Part shown: in pieces, positions 26,441 to 35,730 of the stretch
How positions within the stretch are numbered: the stretch's first letter is position 1
How the letters are laid out: every line of letters starts with the position of its first letter
Program-made: the position numbers and the translations under genes
Assembly (NCBI GenBank): GCA_964277385.1
Contig: OZ195520.1
Span: forward strand, 1,302,001-1,366,000
DNA from: WRAU01 sp964277385
GTDB lineage: Bacteria; Pseudomonadota; Alphaproteobacteria; WRAU01; Hepatincolaceae
Direction of reading: 5' to 3'
Length of the DNA: 64,000 nucleotides
The notes under the pieces: generated by a model
Database searches by the model: none
What the model saw: only the letters and a program-made list of their open reading frames with translations
What the model was told of the DNA's origin: nothing

Positions 26441-27533
26441 CATAAACATCATACTTAAATTGATGCTTAAAACTCACAACATATTGGAATTCACTTAATA
26501 AAGTATTTATAACAAAATTAGAATGACTAACTATTACAAATTTAATTTTGTAGATGTTTTTTACCTCTAACAAAAATTTAATAATATTTTGTTCACTTTT
26601 ATAATCCATTGAAGATGTTGGTTCATCTAACAAAATTACTTCACTTTTTAACAAAACCGCTCTAATTATTAAAATTTTTTGTTTTTCTCCTAAAGATAAC
26701 TCATTGGGATATTTTTTTAAAATTTTTCTTGATAAACCTATCTTTTTTAAAATACTAATTATTTTTTTAACATCTTTTTTTTTGCTAAAAATTTTTTTAT
26801 CCCTAAAATTTATTGCTTCCAATAAAGTTTTTAAAATACTTCTATTTGGAGATAAAGCAAATGAATAATCTTGTTTTATAAAAATAATATTATTATTTAT
26901 ACATAAATCTTTATATATTTTTTGTAACATAGCAGTCTTTCCATAACCACTTTTACCAAAAATAAGAATATCTTTAACGTTTTGAAAAATATCTTTATCT
27001 TGTACTTTTTTATGATTTTTAGCTAAACTTGATACAATATCATAATTTTTCACCTCAATTTTGCGATCTTTATTAAGATTTTTTATGTAGTTTGTGATCT
27101 TTTTTGCAAAATCTAAATTGTGAGTAGTAACTAAACATGGTATTTTTTGATTTTTTATAATCTCTGATAAACTTATTTGATTTTCCTTATCTAATGATGA
27201 TGTTGGTTCATCTAGAAAGATTTTCTTTATGTTTTTTCTTAAAAAAATTATTATCAAGGCAATTCTTTGTATCTCTCCATGTGAAAACTCATAAGGATAT
27301 CTTTTTAAACTATTTTTTATATAATCAAGATTGAGCTTATTTAATAGAACATTAAAATCACTTATATAAAAATCAACCTCAAATATTTGAGAATGAATAG
27401 TTTTTAAAGGATTAAAAATTCCAGATAAGTCTTGTGGTAAATATGCCACATCATTGCTAGAAAATTTTAATAACTCATTTTTTAAATATGTAGTTTTTCC
27501 AGAGCCACTTTCTCCTATTATAACTTCTATCAT
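26418..27533 (-). CDS. peptide ABC transporter ATPase, two fused nucleotide-binding domains (YejF type)
   Basis: This 371-residue protein contains two ABC domains: first GESGSGKTTYL with the signature-like SHGEIQRIALI and Walker B IFLDEPTSSLD, then GKSGYGKTAML with LSLGEKQKILI and VILLDEPTSSMD. Tandem ATPases in one chain fit YejF of the YejABEF importer. It is shorter than usual (the family is commonly above 500 residues), with trimmed linkers. It ends a four-gene set (solute-binding protein, two permeases, ATPase) in the yejABEF order, 3 nt after the permease. The last 23 bases overlap the convergent chorismate mutase gene. Confidence 0.82.
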   Translation of the reverse strand: MIEVIIGESGSGKTTYLKNELLKFSSNDVAYLPQDLSGIFNPLKTIHSQIFEVDFYISDFNVLLNKLNLDYIKNSLKRYPYEFSHGEIQRIALIIIFLRKNIKKIFLDEPTSSLDKENQISLSEIIKNQKIPCLVTTHNLDFAKKITNYIKNLNKDRKIEVKNYDIVSSLAKNHKKVQDKDIFQNVKDILIFGKSGYGKTAMLQKIYKDLCINNNIIFIKQDYSFALSPNRSILKTLLEAINFRDKKIFSKKKDVKKIISILKKIGLSRKILKKYPNELSLGEKQKILIIRAVLLKSEVILLDEPTSSMDYKSEQNIIKFLLEVKNIYKIKFVIVSHSNFVINTLLSEFQYVVSFKHQFKYDVYVNCLYLL

Positions 27534-27536
27534 ATC

Positions 27537-28298
27537 TTATATTCCTTCATAATACTTTTTAGTATTGAATATCATAATTAATCCTATAAAAAGTAAAGAT
27601 AAAAACATCACACTAGAAATTAAAATAATAGGGAAATGTAAATAATTTACTCCTTCCAATATTAATCCTCCAATAGATATATTAGATTTAGATAGTAATC
27701 CCAAAAAATCTAATGATGTTAAATTAGTAATAAATAAAATTAATACAAAAGGAATCAAATATTTTAACTCAAAATAAACATTCGGAATAACATGAATAAA
27801 TAAAATTCTTTTTTTTGAATAGTCAATCTGTTCTAATGCTTCTATAAAACTTGCTTGAGAAATTCTAAAACTACAAATTCTGATAATGGGAATTAAAAAT
27901 GTCCAGTTAAACAACACTAATATCAAACCTAAATTGAAAATATTCAAACTATAATATCCACTAAATAAAATAATGATATAAAAATATGGGATAGAAATCA
28001 TAATTTCATATATTCTTTGTAAAAAGAAATCGTATTTTCCTTTTAAATAACCTTGAGTACAACCAATAACTATTGCAATCATAAACGATATAAAACCAAA
28101 GCAACATACAATAAAAATATCCATTGTAGCAGAAAACAAAATAGTGAAAATATCTAATCCGTAAGAATTAGTTCCTAAAAAATGCTTAAATGATGGGTGC
28201 AAAAAAGGTTGATAGATATATTGCACATCAATAAAAATTAAAACATAAATACTTATTACGAAATATAATAATAAAATAGTTTTAAATAGCTTTTTCAT
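27537..28298 (-). CDS. peptide ABC transporter permease (YejE/OppC type)
   Basis: This 253-residue permease has an N-terminal helix, a periplasmic loop with HFLGTNSYGLDIFTILF (the HxLGTDxxGRD motif of OppC-type permeases, here with Asn-Ser for Asp-x and Leu for Arg), and five further helices; the conserved EAA loop reads ASFIEALEQIDYSKKRILFIH. It forms the channel with the preceding permease, whose 3' end it overlaps by 17 bases, and with the fused ATPase. It is shorter than typical YejE (about 340), lacking part of the N-terminal extension. Substrate: probably short peptides, by family. Confidence 0.78.
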   Translation of the reverse strand: MKKLFKTILLLYFVISIYVLIFIDVQYIYQPFLHPSFKHFLGTNSYGLDIFTILFSATMDIFIVCCFGFISFMIAIVIGCTQGYLKGKYDFFLQRIYEIMISIPYFYIIILFSGYYSLNIFNLGLILVLFNWTFLIPIIRICSFRISQASFIEALEQIDYSKKRILFIHVIPNVYFELKYLIPFVLILFITNLTSLDFLGLLSKSNISIGGLILEGVNYLHFPIILISSVMFLSLLFIGLIMIFNTKKYYEGI

Positions 28299-29292
28299 CT
28301 GTTTTATACATTTTTATGCGATTATTAATTTTCACTATTAAAATATCATTTATAAGCCTTAAAAATAATCCTATAAAAGATAACAAATAAATAGATCCTA
28401 AAATAATAGGATAATCTTTATTTATCACACTATCATAGCTTAATAATCCTATACCATCTAAAGAAAATAATATCTCTATAAACAATGAACCTCCAAATAA
28501 TATTCCTAAAAAAATAGAAGCAATATCAGCACAAATAACCAAAGTAAAATTTTTGAATAAATGATTTTTTAAAAGTTTAAATTTTGATAATCCTTTATAT
28601 TTTGCAAAAAGATAGTATGATTTATTCATCTCAAGAAGAAAGATATTTTTAGAAAAAATACTAATAAATAATAAACCACCACAAACATTTGCTAATATAG
28701 GCAGCAGCATGTGGGCGATAAAATCTTTAATTTTATCTAAAAATAATAATTCAGAAAAATTATCAGATACAACTCCTCCAATAATAAAAAATGAAGATTC
28801 ACTAAACAATAAAATAAAAATACTAGCAATTATAACAACTGGAATAATATATAAAACCACTAAAAAAAAATTAGAACTATTATCAAATTGGCTTTTATTA
28901 TAGACAGCTTTAAAATATCCAAGAGAAACAGAAACAAGATAGATAATTAAAGTAGAAAATAATCCCAACGGAATAGATACATTCATTTTACTTAAAATAA
29001 CATCAATAACATTCCTTCCTGTAAAATAGCTTTTCCCTAAATCAAACATCATATAGTTTTTGTATAAAATAAAGAATCTTTTATAAATATTTTGGTCTAA
29101 ATTAAAATGTTTTTTCAAAGAAGAAATCGTTATATCATCTACCTTAATACCAGATATATTATTCTCTAAATCTATAATTACAGCTTCAAAAACACCAATT
29201 TTGATATTATCAAGAATAATAAAATTAATTAATATAATAAAAAAGAGAGTAATAAAAATAAAAATGATCCTATAAACAATATATTTAAACAT
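28282..29292 (-). CDS. peptide ABC transporter permease (YejB/OppB type)
   Basis: This 336-residue permease has the OppB-type topology: an N-terminal helix (about 6-28), a periplasmic domain with DQNIYKRFFILYKNYMMFDLG (the region that reads L..G..Y..W..G.D..G), then five helices. The C-terminal part has NKDYPIILGSIYLLSFIGLFLRL, matching the conserved RDYPVV-type ending of the family. It begins one base after the solute-binding protein gene and overlaps the next permease by 17 bases, indicating translational coupling. Lys/Ile-rich composition follows the AT bias. Confidence 0.8.
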   Translation of the reverse strand: MFKYIVYRIIFIFITLFFIILINFIILDNIKIGVFEAVIIDLENNISGIKVDDITISSLKKHFNLDQNIYKRFFILYKNYMMFDLGKSYFTGRNVIDVILSKMNVSIPLGLFSTLIIYLVSVSLGYFKAVYNKSQFDNSSNFFLVVLYIIPVVIIASIFILLFSESSFFIIGGVVSDNFSELLFLDKIKDFIAHMLLPILANVCGGLLFISIFSKNIFLLEMNKSYYLFAKYKGLSKFKLLKNHLFKNFTLVICADIASIFLGILFGGSLFIEILFSLDGIGLLSYDSVINKDYPIILGSIYLLSFIGLFLRLINDILIVKINNRIKMYKTDEKAI

Positions 29293-30792
29293 TTATTTAA
29301 AACACCACTTGAAAATATCTAAAACATCCCCCTTATCAAATACTAATTCATCTTTATAAATATAATTGGTTTTAACATCATAATATAGTGGGATATAGAT
29401 ATACATTTCTTTTAACTTTAGATCTAATTTTTGTAAGTTTTTTATTTTATTTTTTTTTGTATCATTACCCTTAATTTTTTCTACAAGTTCATTTATTGTA
29501 CTATTAGAAAGTTTAGAATAATTGTAAGCACTATTCTCAACAAAATATGATATTAGCTCATCTTGTGGAAAGTTGCTAAATAACAACTCTTCCATTATTA
29601 TATCGTAATCTCCTTTTTTTCTAAGCTCTAAATAATTGTAATATTGAGAAATTTTATAAGTAACTCTAAAGCCTAAAGATTTCAAATTGTTAATAAAATT
29701 TTGAGAAATTTTAAAATCCTCATTGGATTTAAACAAAAATTTAATCTCTTCATCATATACAGCTTTTATTTCATTTAGATTTTTTGTATTATAAAAAAAG
29801 AAGTTACTATCTTTAAAAGATGTATTTTCAAACAAACTTTGTAATCTAGCCTGATTATTACTTAAAAAATATTTTTTCACTATATTAAAATCATAGGCCT
29901 TAGATATTACTTTCCTTAACTCAATATCTATTGTGTTAGTGTTAAAAAAATATGCTTTAAAGGTTGGAATATTATTACTATTTTGTACATAAATTTTATC
30001 TAATACTCCAACTTTATCGGTAATTTCCATTTTTTTAAAATTTATATCACCTTTTTTGTATAACGTACCAAGCTGTTGAGGAATTTTCACATAAGTATAA
30101 ATAATTTTATCAAAATTAAAATATCCTATCCTACTTGGAATGCTATTCCCCCAGTAATTTGAATTCTTTTTAAAAACAATTTTTTTTCCTAAATCATAGT
30201 CTTCTATTAAATATGCACCTGATGTAGTTGGAATTTGCAAAGTAGGAGATAAAAAATCTTTACCTTTCCAATAACTTTGAGAAAGAATAGGAAGAGAAAC
30301 AATAAGATTAAATAAATTTTTAGAAAAAACATTGGTTTGAAAAATAACGCTAAATTCATTTACTTTAATAATTTTATTAACTTCTAAGAGTTTATTTTTA
30401 TAATAAGGATTTCCAAACTCTTTAATTACATTAAATGTAAAAACAATATCATCAGAAGTTATAGAAGTACCATCAGACCATTTTGCTTTTTTATTAAGAT
30501 AAAAAATAATATCATTCCCATTAACTTCATACATTTCAGCTAAAAGTGGCTTAAAATTACCCAGATTATCTAATTGTTCAACCATTAAACTATCGTACAT
30601 CAAAATATAATAATCTTTAGGATTAACACCAATAATACTATAAGGATTCAAATTATTAAAACTACCAAGAACTCCTAATTTTAAAGTACCTATGTTATTA
30701 TTATTTGCAAATAGAACATTCGCAAATAATAAAAGCATAAAAGTCAAGTAATTTAATTGATTTAATAAAACAAACTGATATAATTTATTCAT
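29293..30792 (-). CDS. periplasmic peptide-binding protein (YejA type)
   Basis: This 499-residue extracellular solute-binding protein family 5 member has an N-terminal hydrophobic segment (residues 14-29) that could be a signal sequence. Motifs are NNLNPYSIIGVNPKDYYILMYDSL, AEMYEV, KKAKWSDGTSITSDDIVFTF (the family signature) and PTTSGAYLIEDYDLGKKIVF. It is about 100 residues shorter than typical YejA. It heads the four-gene importer operon and is divergent from kdsB with 43 nt between. Likely ligand: oligopeptides; not provable from the sequence. Confidence 0.8.
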   Translation of the reverse strand: MNKLYQFVLLNQLNYLTFMLLLFANVLFANNNNIGTLKLGVLGSFNNLNPYSIIGVNPKDYYILMYDSLMVEQLDNLGNFKPLLAEMYEVNGNDIIFYLNKKAKWSDGTSITSDDIVFTFNVIKEFGNPYYKNKLLEVNKIIKVNEFSVIFQTNVFSKNLFNLIVSLPILSQSYWKGKDFLSPTLQIPTTSGAYLIEDYDLGKKIVFKKNSNYWGNSIPSRIGYFNFDKIIYTYVKIPQQLGTLYKKGDINFKKMEITDKVGVLDKIYVQNSNNIPTFKAYFFNTNTIDIELRKVISKAYDFNIVKKYFLSNNQARLQSLFENTSFKDSNFFFYNTKNLNEIKAVYDEEIKFLFKSNEDFKISQNFINNLKSLGFRVTYKISQYYNYLELRKKGDYDIIMEELLFSNFPQDELISYFVENSAYNYSKLSNSTINELVEKIKGNDTKKNKIKNLQKLDLKLKEMYIYIPLYYDVKTNYIYKDELVFDKGDVLDIFKWCFK

Positions 30793-30835
30793 CTAAAAAC
30801 CTATTTTTATGTAATAATAACATTTTAAGAATATT

Positions 30836-31588
30836 ATGAAAAAAGTAAATCCAATTATTGTTATACCAACAAGATTAGCAGCAACAAGACTTCCTAACAA
30901 GCCTCTTAGATTAATAAACGATATTCCTATGATACTTCATGTGGTTAATAGATCCCGTGAGGCCAATATAGCTGAAGTACTAGTTGCTTGTGGCGATAGA
31001 GAAATTATAGATAATTTAAACTATTATGGAGTTGAAGGAATACTAACTGATCCCAAATTACCATCAGGCTCTGATAGAATCAAAGAAGCACTAGATGTTT
31101 ACGATCCACATGGTTTATATAATGTTGTAATTAATTTACAAGGTGATTTACCAACGATAGAAAAGCAATGTATTCAAGCTTGTTTAGATGTTTTAGTTAA
31201 AACTAACTATGATATGTCTACAATTGGTGTAAAAATACAAGAAGGTAGTGAAGAAATTGAAAATCCTAATGTTGTAAAAGCTATTGTAAATTTTACTGAT
31301 AACTCTGCAATAGGAAAAGCTGTAAATTTTAAAAGAAAGATAAATCAAGAAGAATCTAAAAATTGCTATCATCATATAGGAATTTATGGTTATAGAAGAA
31401 ATATTTTAGAAAAATTTACATCACTAAAACCAAGCAATAATGAAATTTCGCAAAAATTAGAGCAATTAAGAGCCCTTGATAATGAAATAAGCATAGGTTT
31501 TAAAGCCTGTAATACAGTTCCTATAGGTGTAGATACAGCAGAAGATTTAGAAAAAGCAAGAAATTATATTAAATCAATTGGGAAATAA
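30836..31588 (+). CDS. kdsB: 3-deoxy-manno-octulosonate cytidylyltransferase (CMP-Kdo synthetase)
   Basis: KdsB (250 residues) activates Kdo with CTP for transfer to lipid A. The N-terminal IPTRLAATRLPNKPL nucleotide-binding loop, the acidic LQGDLPTIE, GVKIQEGSEEIENPNVVKAIV, and HHIGIYGYRRN with LEQLRALDNEI match the family. Length is normal. The product is the donor for the Kdo transferase at the left window edge. It lies 83 nt upstream of the SRP RNA gene. Confidence 0.95.
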   Translation: MKKVNPIIVIPTRLAATRLPNKPLRLINDIPMILHVVNRSREANIAEVLVACGDREIIDNLNYYGVEGILTDPKLPSGSDRIKEALDVYDPHGLYNVVINLQGDLPTIEKQCIQACLDVLVKTNYDMSTIGVKIQEGSEEIENPNVVKAIVNFTDNSAIGKAVNFKRKINQEESKNCYHHIGIYGYRRNILEKFTSLKPSNNEISQKLEQLRALDNEISIGFKACNTVPIGVDTAEDLEKARNYIKSIGK

Positions 31589-31670
31589 AAAATAATCTTT
31601 TGTAAAACATTATTCATATATAAATTTATAAAATAGTTGAATATCATTTTCATTTTGTGATATAATGAAA

Positions 31671-31755
31671 TTGGCAAGTTGGACATGATACTTGAAAAAC
31701 CGATCAGATTGGAAACAAAGCATTCGTATTAGGTTATTATGGGTCAGCTTGTCAT
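31671..31755 (+). ncRNA. ffs: signal recognition particle RNA (4.5S type)
   Basis: The core TCAGATTGGAAACAAAGCA holds the GGAA tetraloop and the flanking TCAG and AGCA of SRP helix 8. The ends GGCAAGTTGG and TCAGCTTGTC pair to close the rod, giving an RNA of about 83 nt. Position immediately upstream of dnaX is the common location of this gene in many bacteria. T-rich sequence follows the 3' arm. It targets nascent membrane proteins with Ffh, which is not in this window. Exact ends are approximate. Confidence 0.85.
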
Positions 31756-31811
31756 TTTTCTACTATCTCATTCATTTAACAACTAATAACTCAGCGAACA
31801 AAAATTAGCAT

Positions 31812-33446
31812 ATGTCAAATAATCAAACTTATATTAATTTAGCTAGAAAGTATAGACCTCAAGTTATACTAGATTTAGTAGGGCAAGAAGCACTTGTTCA
31901 AACTTTATCTAATGCCTTTAAATTAAATAGGATCGCCCATGCTTTTATGTTAACAGGAGTAAGAGGAGTAGGAAAAACTACTACAGCTCGTATTATTGCT
32001 AAAGCTCTTAATTGTACTGGAATTGATGGTAAGGGAAATATTACCCTTAATCCTTGTGGAGTTTGTGAAAACTGTATTTCTATAACAGAAGATCATAATA
32101 TGGATGTTATAGAAATGGATGCAGCTTCTAAAACCGGTGTAGATGATGTTAGAGAAATTATAGAAAATTCAAAATATAAACCTGTCTCTGCAAGATATAA
32201 GGTATTTATAATAGATGAAGTTCATATGCTTTCTAAAAATGCTTTCAACGCATTGCTTAAAACACTAGAAGAACCTCCATCTCATTTGAAATTCATTTTT
32301 GCGACAACAGAAATAAGAAAAGTTCCAATAACTGTTCTTTCTAGATGTCAAAGATTCGACTTAAAAAGAGTTTCAACAGAAGATTTAACAAAACATTTAG
32401 CTAGAATATGTTCTAAAGAAAGTGTTGATTTTGAAAACGAAGGATTATTTTTAATAGCAAAAAGTGCCAATGGTTCTGTTAGAGACAGCTTGTCGCTACT
32501 AGATCAGGCAATTGTATACGCAGACAAAAATATACAAGAAAATAAAATCATAGAAATGCTAGGACAAGGAGCAAAGGAAGATATCTATAATCTATTTTTA
32601 AGCATTGTGAATAAAGATAACAAAAAAAGTTTTGAATTAATTAATTCTCAATATGAAAAAGGATTAGAATTAGATTTATTATTTGAAGATATGCTAGAAA
32701 TTTGTCACAATGCTAGTGTAATAAAAATTACTAATAGTCCAAATTTTTTAGATGTATCTGAAATTGAAAAAAACAAATCTATAGAAATTGCAGAAATTGC
32801 AGATTTACCATCACTTGTTAAATTATGGCAAATTATTATTAAAGGAATCAAGGAAGTTAAAGATTCTGGTAATTCATTAAGTTTTGCAAATATGGTAATT
32901 ACAAAAATGTTGCTTGTTAGCTCTCTTGGTGATGTTGGGAAAATGATTGATTTTTTAAAATCTCAAGAAAATAAAAATGTAAATAATAATTCTACAATTC
33001 TATCAAATAATTTTCAGCAAATAAAAAAAAATTTAAATTCAGACACTAATCAATCTGTAAACGATGTTAAGAATGAAAATACTTTAGATAAATCAGAATC
33101 TTTTCCTTCAGAAAACAATCAAGATTCAAATAACATCACAGAAAATAAACCATCAAGCAATTTTTTTAGTAGATCCACATCAAGTTACTCAAAGGTTCAA
33201 TCAAGTAATCAAGCACAAAATAACAATTTAGATGATATACCATTACCATCAATAGATGAATACGGAGTTGTACAAGAAAATAGTGATTTAAAATCTTGGG
33301 AGATGAAAAATGCTAACTCAAGAGAAAAAAAACTAACTCCAAGGGAAGAAATTTTTCAATCAGATACGCCAGTAGATGCAGAAATAAAACGAGAAGTTTT
33401 AAGACTCTTCCCACAAGCAAATTTCAAAGGCAAAGAAGAGAAATAG
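31812..33446 (+). CDS. dnaX: DNA polymerase III tau/gamma subunit
   Basis: DnaX (544 residues) is the clamp-loader motor subunit. Walker A GVRGVGKTTTARI, the zinc finger with NPCGVCENC, Walker B/DEVH (FIIDEVHMLSK), sensor 1 ATTEIRKVPITVLSRC and sensor 2 NGSVRDSLS are all present. After residue 390 a long low-complexity Asn/Ser-rich linker leads to a short C-terminal domain (about 500-544, LRLFPQANFKG). The run ATA AAA AAA AAT (A9 near codon 403) could allow slippage: either frame change meets a stop within a few codons, giving a gamma-like form. It is downstream of ffs. Confidence 0.95.
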   Translation: MSNNQTYINLARKYRPQVILDLVGQEALVQTLSNAFKLNRIAHAFMLTGVRGVGKTTTARIIAKALNCTGIDGKGNITLNPCGVCENCISITEDHNMDVIEMDAASKTGVDDVREIIENSKYKPVSARYKVFIIDEVHMLSKNAFNALLKTLEEPPSHLKFIFATTEIRKVPITVLSRCQRFDLKRVSTEDLTKHLARICSKESVDFENEGLFLIAKSANGSVRDSLSLLDQAIVYADKNIQENKIIEMLGQGAKEDIYNLFLSIVNKDNKKSFELINSQYEKGLELDLLFEDMLEICHNASVIKITNSPNFLDVSEIEKNKSIEIAEIADLPSLVKLWQIIIKGIKEVKDSGNSLSFANMVITKMLLVSSLGDVGKMIDFLKSQENKNVNNNSTILSNNFQQIKKNLNSDTNQSVNDVKNENTLDKSESFPSENNQDSNNITENKPSSNFFSRSTSSYSKVQSSNQAQNNNLDDIPLPSIDEYGVVQENSDLKSWEMKNANSREKKLTPREEIFQSDTPVDAEIKREVLRLFPQANFKGKEEK

Positions 33447-33530
33447 TAATTCGACCATATTTATCATAAAAATAAATACATTTAGATTAAAAAGATATAT
33501 AGAATAATAAAGTTATATACTATAAAAATA

Positions 33531-34379
33531 CTAAAAATAAAAACTACTATCGTTAGATTTTACCCATTCGGTGTAAAAATCTTTGAAGTGTTTTTGTTGT
33601 GAATCTTTTAAAAATTCTAAAACATCAGATATTGCTGTATTATAAGTGTCTAGCCTTACTTTACCAGTATGTAGAGCATATCTTAGGTATACAAGGTAGG
33701 TATTTAGAACATCAGTTTCACAATAATTTCTAATATCTTCTACTTGTCCATTATCATACATTTCTGTAACCAAAGAACCATCAACTCCAAACTTACCAGG
33801 AAAACCAAAAATAGAACAAACTTCATTAAGTTTAATTCTAGCAGAAGCACCAAAATCAGATAAAGCATCTATTAAATCACAATGCCACCCCAATGCATAC
33901 CTGTTAGAATAACTCTCGTACTTATTTCCACTATTATGAAAAAAATTTCCACTAATCCCATATCTCATGGCACGATATTTTAATACAGGAATATCAAAAG
34001 TTTTGCCATTAAAACTTATAAGTTTAGGCTTTAATTTATCTATTGTACTAAAAAAACCTTGAATTAATTCTTTTTCTGTAGAATTTATTGTTCCCCCTGA
34101 TCTAACTTCTTTAAATTTTAAAATTTCTTGGGCTTCGTTATTATATTCAACAGATGCTACCAAAAAACTTATAGCTACAATTTTATGAAACGGTTGCCTT
34201 AAAAAATCATTTTTCCCATCTGTAATTTCAAGGTGGTAATTTTTTAAGGCTTCTCTTCTTTTCTTTATATCACTTAAATCTTTTTTATCTTCTCCTATTA
34301 AATGAAAGGCGCTTTCATCATCAGGAATTGTTTCTATATCAAAAACAAAAATATTTTTCGGTTCAAAAAAATTTTTCAT
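33531..34379 (-). CDS. 3'-5' exonuclease, PolB-like family (DNA_pol_B_exo2)
   Basis: This 282-residue protein has an RNase H-fold exonuclease of the group known from PF10108. Visible are the metal-binding Asp and Glu in VFDIETIPD at the N-terminus, SFNGKTFDIPVLKYRAMRYG in the middle (Exo II-like), and YCETDVLNTYLVYLRY with the last catalytic Asp. It probably acts on nucleic acid ends; the biological role is not established. It is convergent with dnaX (84 nt gap) and 17 nt downstream of a small frame on the same strand. Confidence 0.82.
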   Translation of the reverse strand: MKNFFEPKNIFVFDIETIPDDESAFHLIGEDKKDLSDIKKRREALKNYHLEITDGKNDFLRQPFHKIVAISFLVASVEYNNEAQEILKFKEVRSGGTINSTEKELIQGFFSTIDKLKPKLISFNGKTFDIPVLKYRAMRYGISGNFFHNSGNKYESYSNRYALGWHCDLIDALSDFGASARIKLNEVCSIFGFPGKFGVDGSLVTEMYDNGQVEDIRNYCETDVLNTYLVYLRYALHTGKVRLDTYNTAISDVLEFLKDSQQKHFKDFYTEWVKSNDSSFYF

Positions 34380-34396
34380 ACAATCCTATCTATATC

Positions 34397-34498
34397 TTAT
34401 GAAATACAAGATAAATCAAAGTTATTATCTCTAATTTTAGCTGCTTCAAAAAAAATATTATCGTAATTAAATTTTGCTATATTTCTTAACAAATTCAT
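34397..34498 (-). CDS. possible small protein (33 residues)
   Basis: An ATG (34496-34498) with GAGAA about seven bases upstream opens a 33-codon frame, MNLLRNIAKFNYDNIFF followed by EAAKIRDNNFDLS, ending 17 nt before the exonuclease gene on the same strand. EAAKIRD resembles a UVR-type helix, but the resemblance is short. It may be a real leader peptide, a relic, or chance. Confidence 0.3.
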   Translation of the reverse strand: MNLLRNIAKFNYDNIFFEAAKIRDNNFDLSCIS

Positions 34499-34554
34499 TT
34501 TATTCTCATTTTTAATTTGTTATTTTTTAAATTAAAAGGAGCTTATAATAACCC

Positions 34555-35691
34555 TTATATAATATTTCCACAATCTATTGTTGAAATTATTTTAAAATCT
34601 GCATTAAATATTACTATATTAGCAATATATCCTTTTGATATTCTACCTAAATATGTATCTAAACCAATAGCCCTTGCAGGATAAAGAGAGACCATTTTTA
34701 AACTTTCTTTCATAGAAATATTAGCATACGATATAGCATTAACAAGGGAACTCATCATATCTATTTTTGCTCCTGCTAGTGTTCCATTTTCGTTTACACA
34801 AGTATCATTTTTTACATAAATAGTTTGATCAGCGAATTGAAACTGTTTCATATTTGTACCCATCGGAGTTGTTGCATCTGTAACTATAAACAGTTTATCT
34901 TTTTTAATTTCTTTTACTAATGCAATAGAATTAAAATCAACATGATGACCATCAACAATAATACCAGAATAAACTGTTGGTGAATCTAAAACAGCACCCA
35001 CAACACCAGGATTTCTTCCTTCAAATGCAGACATCGCATTAAAAAGATGTGTAGCTAACGAAATTCCAGCATTAATTCCTTTTTTTGCAGTTTGATAATT
35101 AGCATTACTATGTCCAATAGAAACTCTCACACCACCTTTGACTAATTGTTCAATTTTATCTATAGAATTTTCCTCTGGTGCTATGGTAATTTTAATTGGA
35201 ACTTTTTTTACTGATTCTATTATAAAATTTACCATTTCATCTGAAATTTCTTTCATATATACAGGATTATGAATTCCTTTTTTTATCTTAGAAATATAAG
35301 GACCTTCTATATGTATACCAATAATATTATGAGGATATTTTTCATAAAAAAAAGCTACAACTTCTACAGCTTTTCTAATTTCATCTTCTGATGTTGTAAT
35401 TAAAGTTGGTAAAAAACTAGTTGTCCCAAATTTAAGATTTGTTTTGTGCATAATTTCTAGTGTAGAAGTAGAAATATTATCATTAAATAAAACACCACCA
35501 CAACCATTTAATTGTAAATCTATAAAAGCTGGAGCTATTATATTATTTTTATAATCAATAATATCTATAGAGTTTATCTCTTCTAAATCTACAATATCTT
35601 CTATTTGATTATTATTTATAATAATCGCCTTGTTAGATAAAAATTGTTCACCATCAAAAATTTTTGTTGATGTAATTGCATATCTATTCAT
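34555..35691 (-). CDS. nagA: N-acetylglucosamine-6-phosphate deacetylase
   Basis: NagA (378 residues) removes the acetyl group from GlcNAc-6-P, the first step after PTS uptake. The amidohydrolase fold shows the metal Glu/His in HIEGPYISKIKKGIH, GHSNANYQTAKKG, the HLFNAMS motif, DGHHVDF, and the catalytic Asp in VTDATTPMG. The product acetate is released and glucosamine 6-phosphate goes to NagB. It follows nagB by 39 nt with its own SD (AGGAGA). No CTP or NagC-type regulator is in the window. Confidence 0.94.
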   Translation of the reverse strand: MNRYAITSTKIFDGEQFLSNKAIIINNNQIEDIVDLEEINSIDIIDYKNNIIAPAFIDLQLNGCGGVLFNDNISTSTLEIMHKTNLKFGTTSFLPTLITTSEDEIRKAVEVVAFFYEKYPHNIIGIHIEGPYISKIKKGIHNPVYMKEISDEMVNFIIESVKKVPIKITIAPEENSIDKIEQLVKGGVRVSIGHSNANYQTAKKGINAGISLATHLFNAMSAFEGRNPGVVGAVLDSPTVYSGIIVDGHHVDFNSIALVKEIKKDKLFIVTDATTPMGTNMKQFQFADQTIYVKNDTCVNENGTLAGAKIDMMSSLVNAISYANISMKESLKMVSLYPARAIGLDTYLGRISKGYIANIVIFNADFKIISTIDCGNII

Positions 35692-35730
35692 GGCTTTCTC
35701 CTGTTTTTTTATTAAAATTATCCTAAAAAA

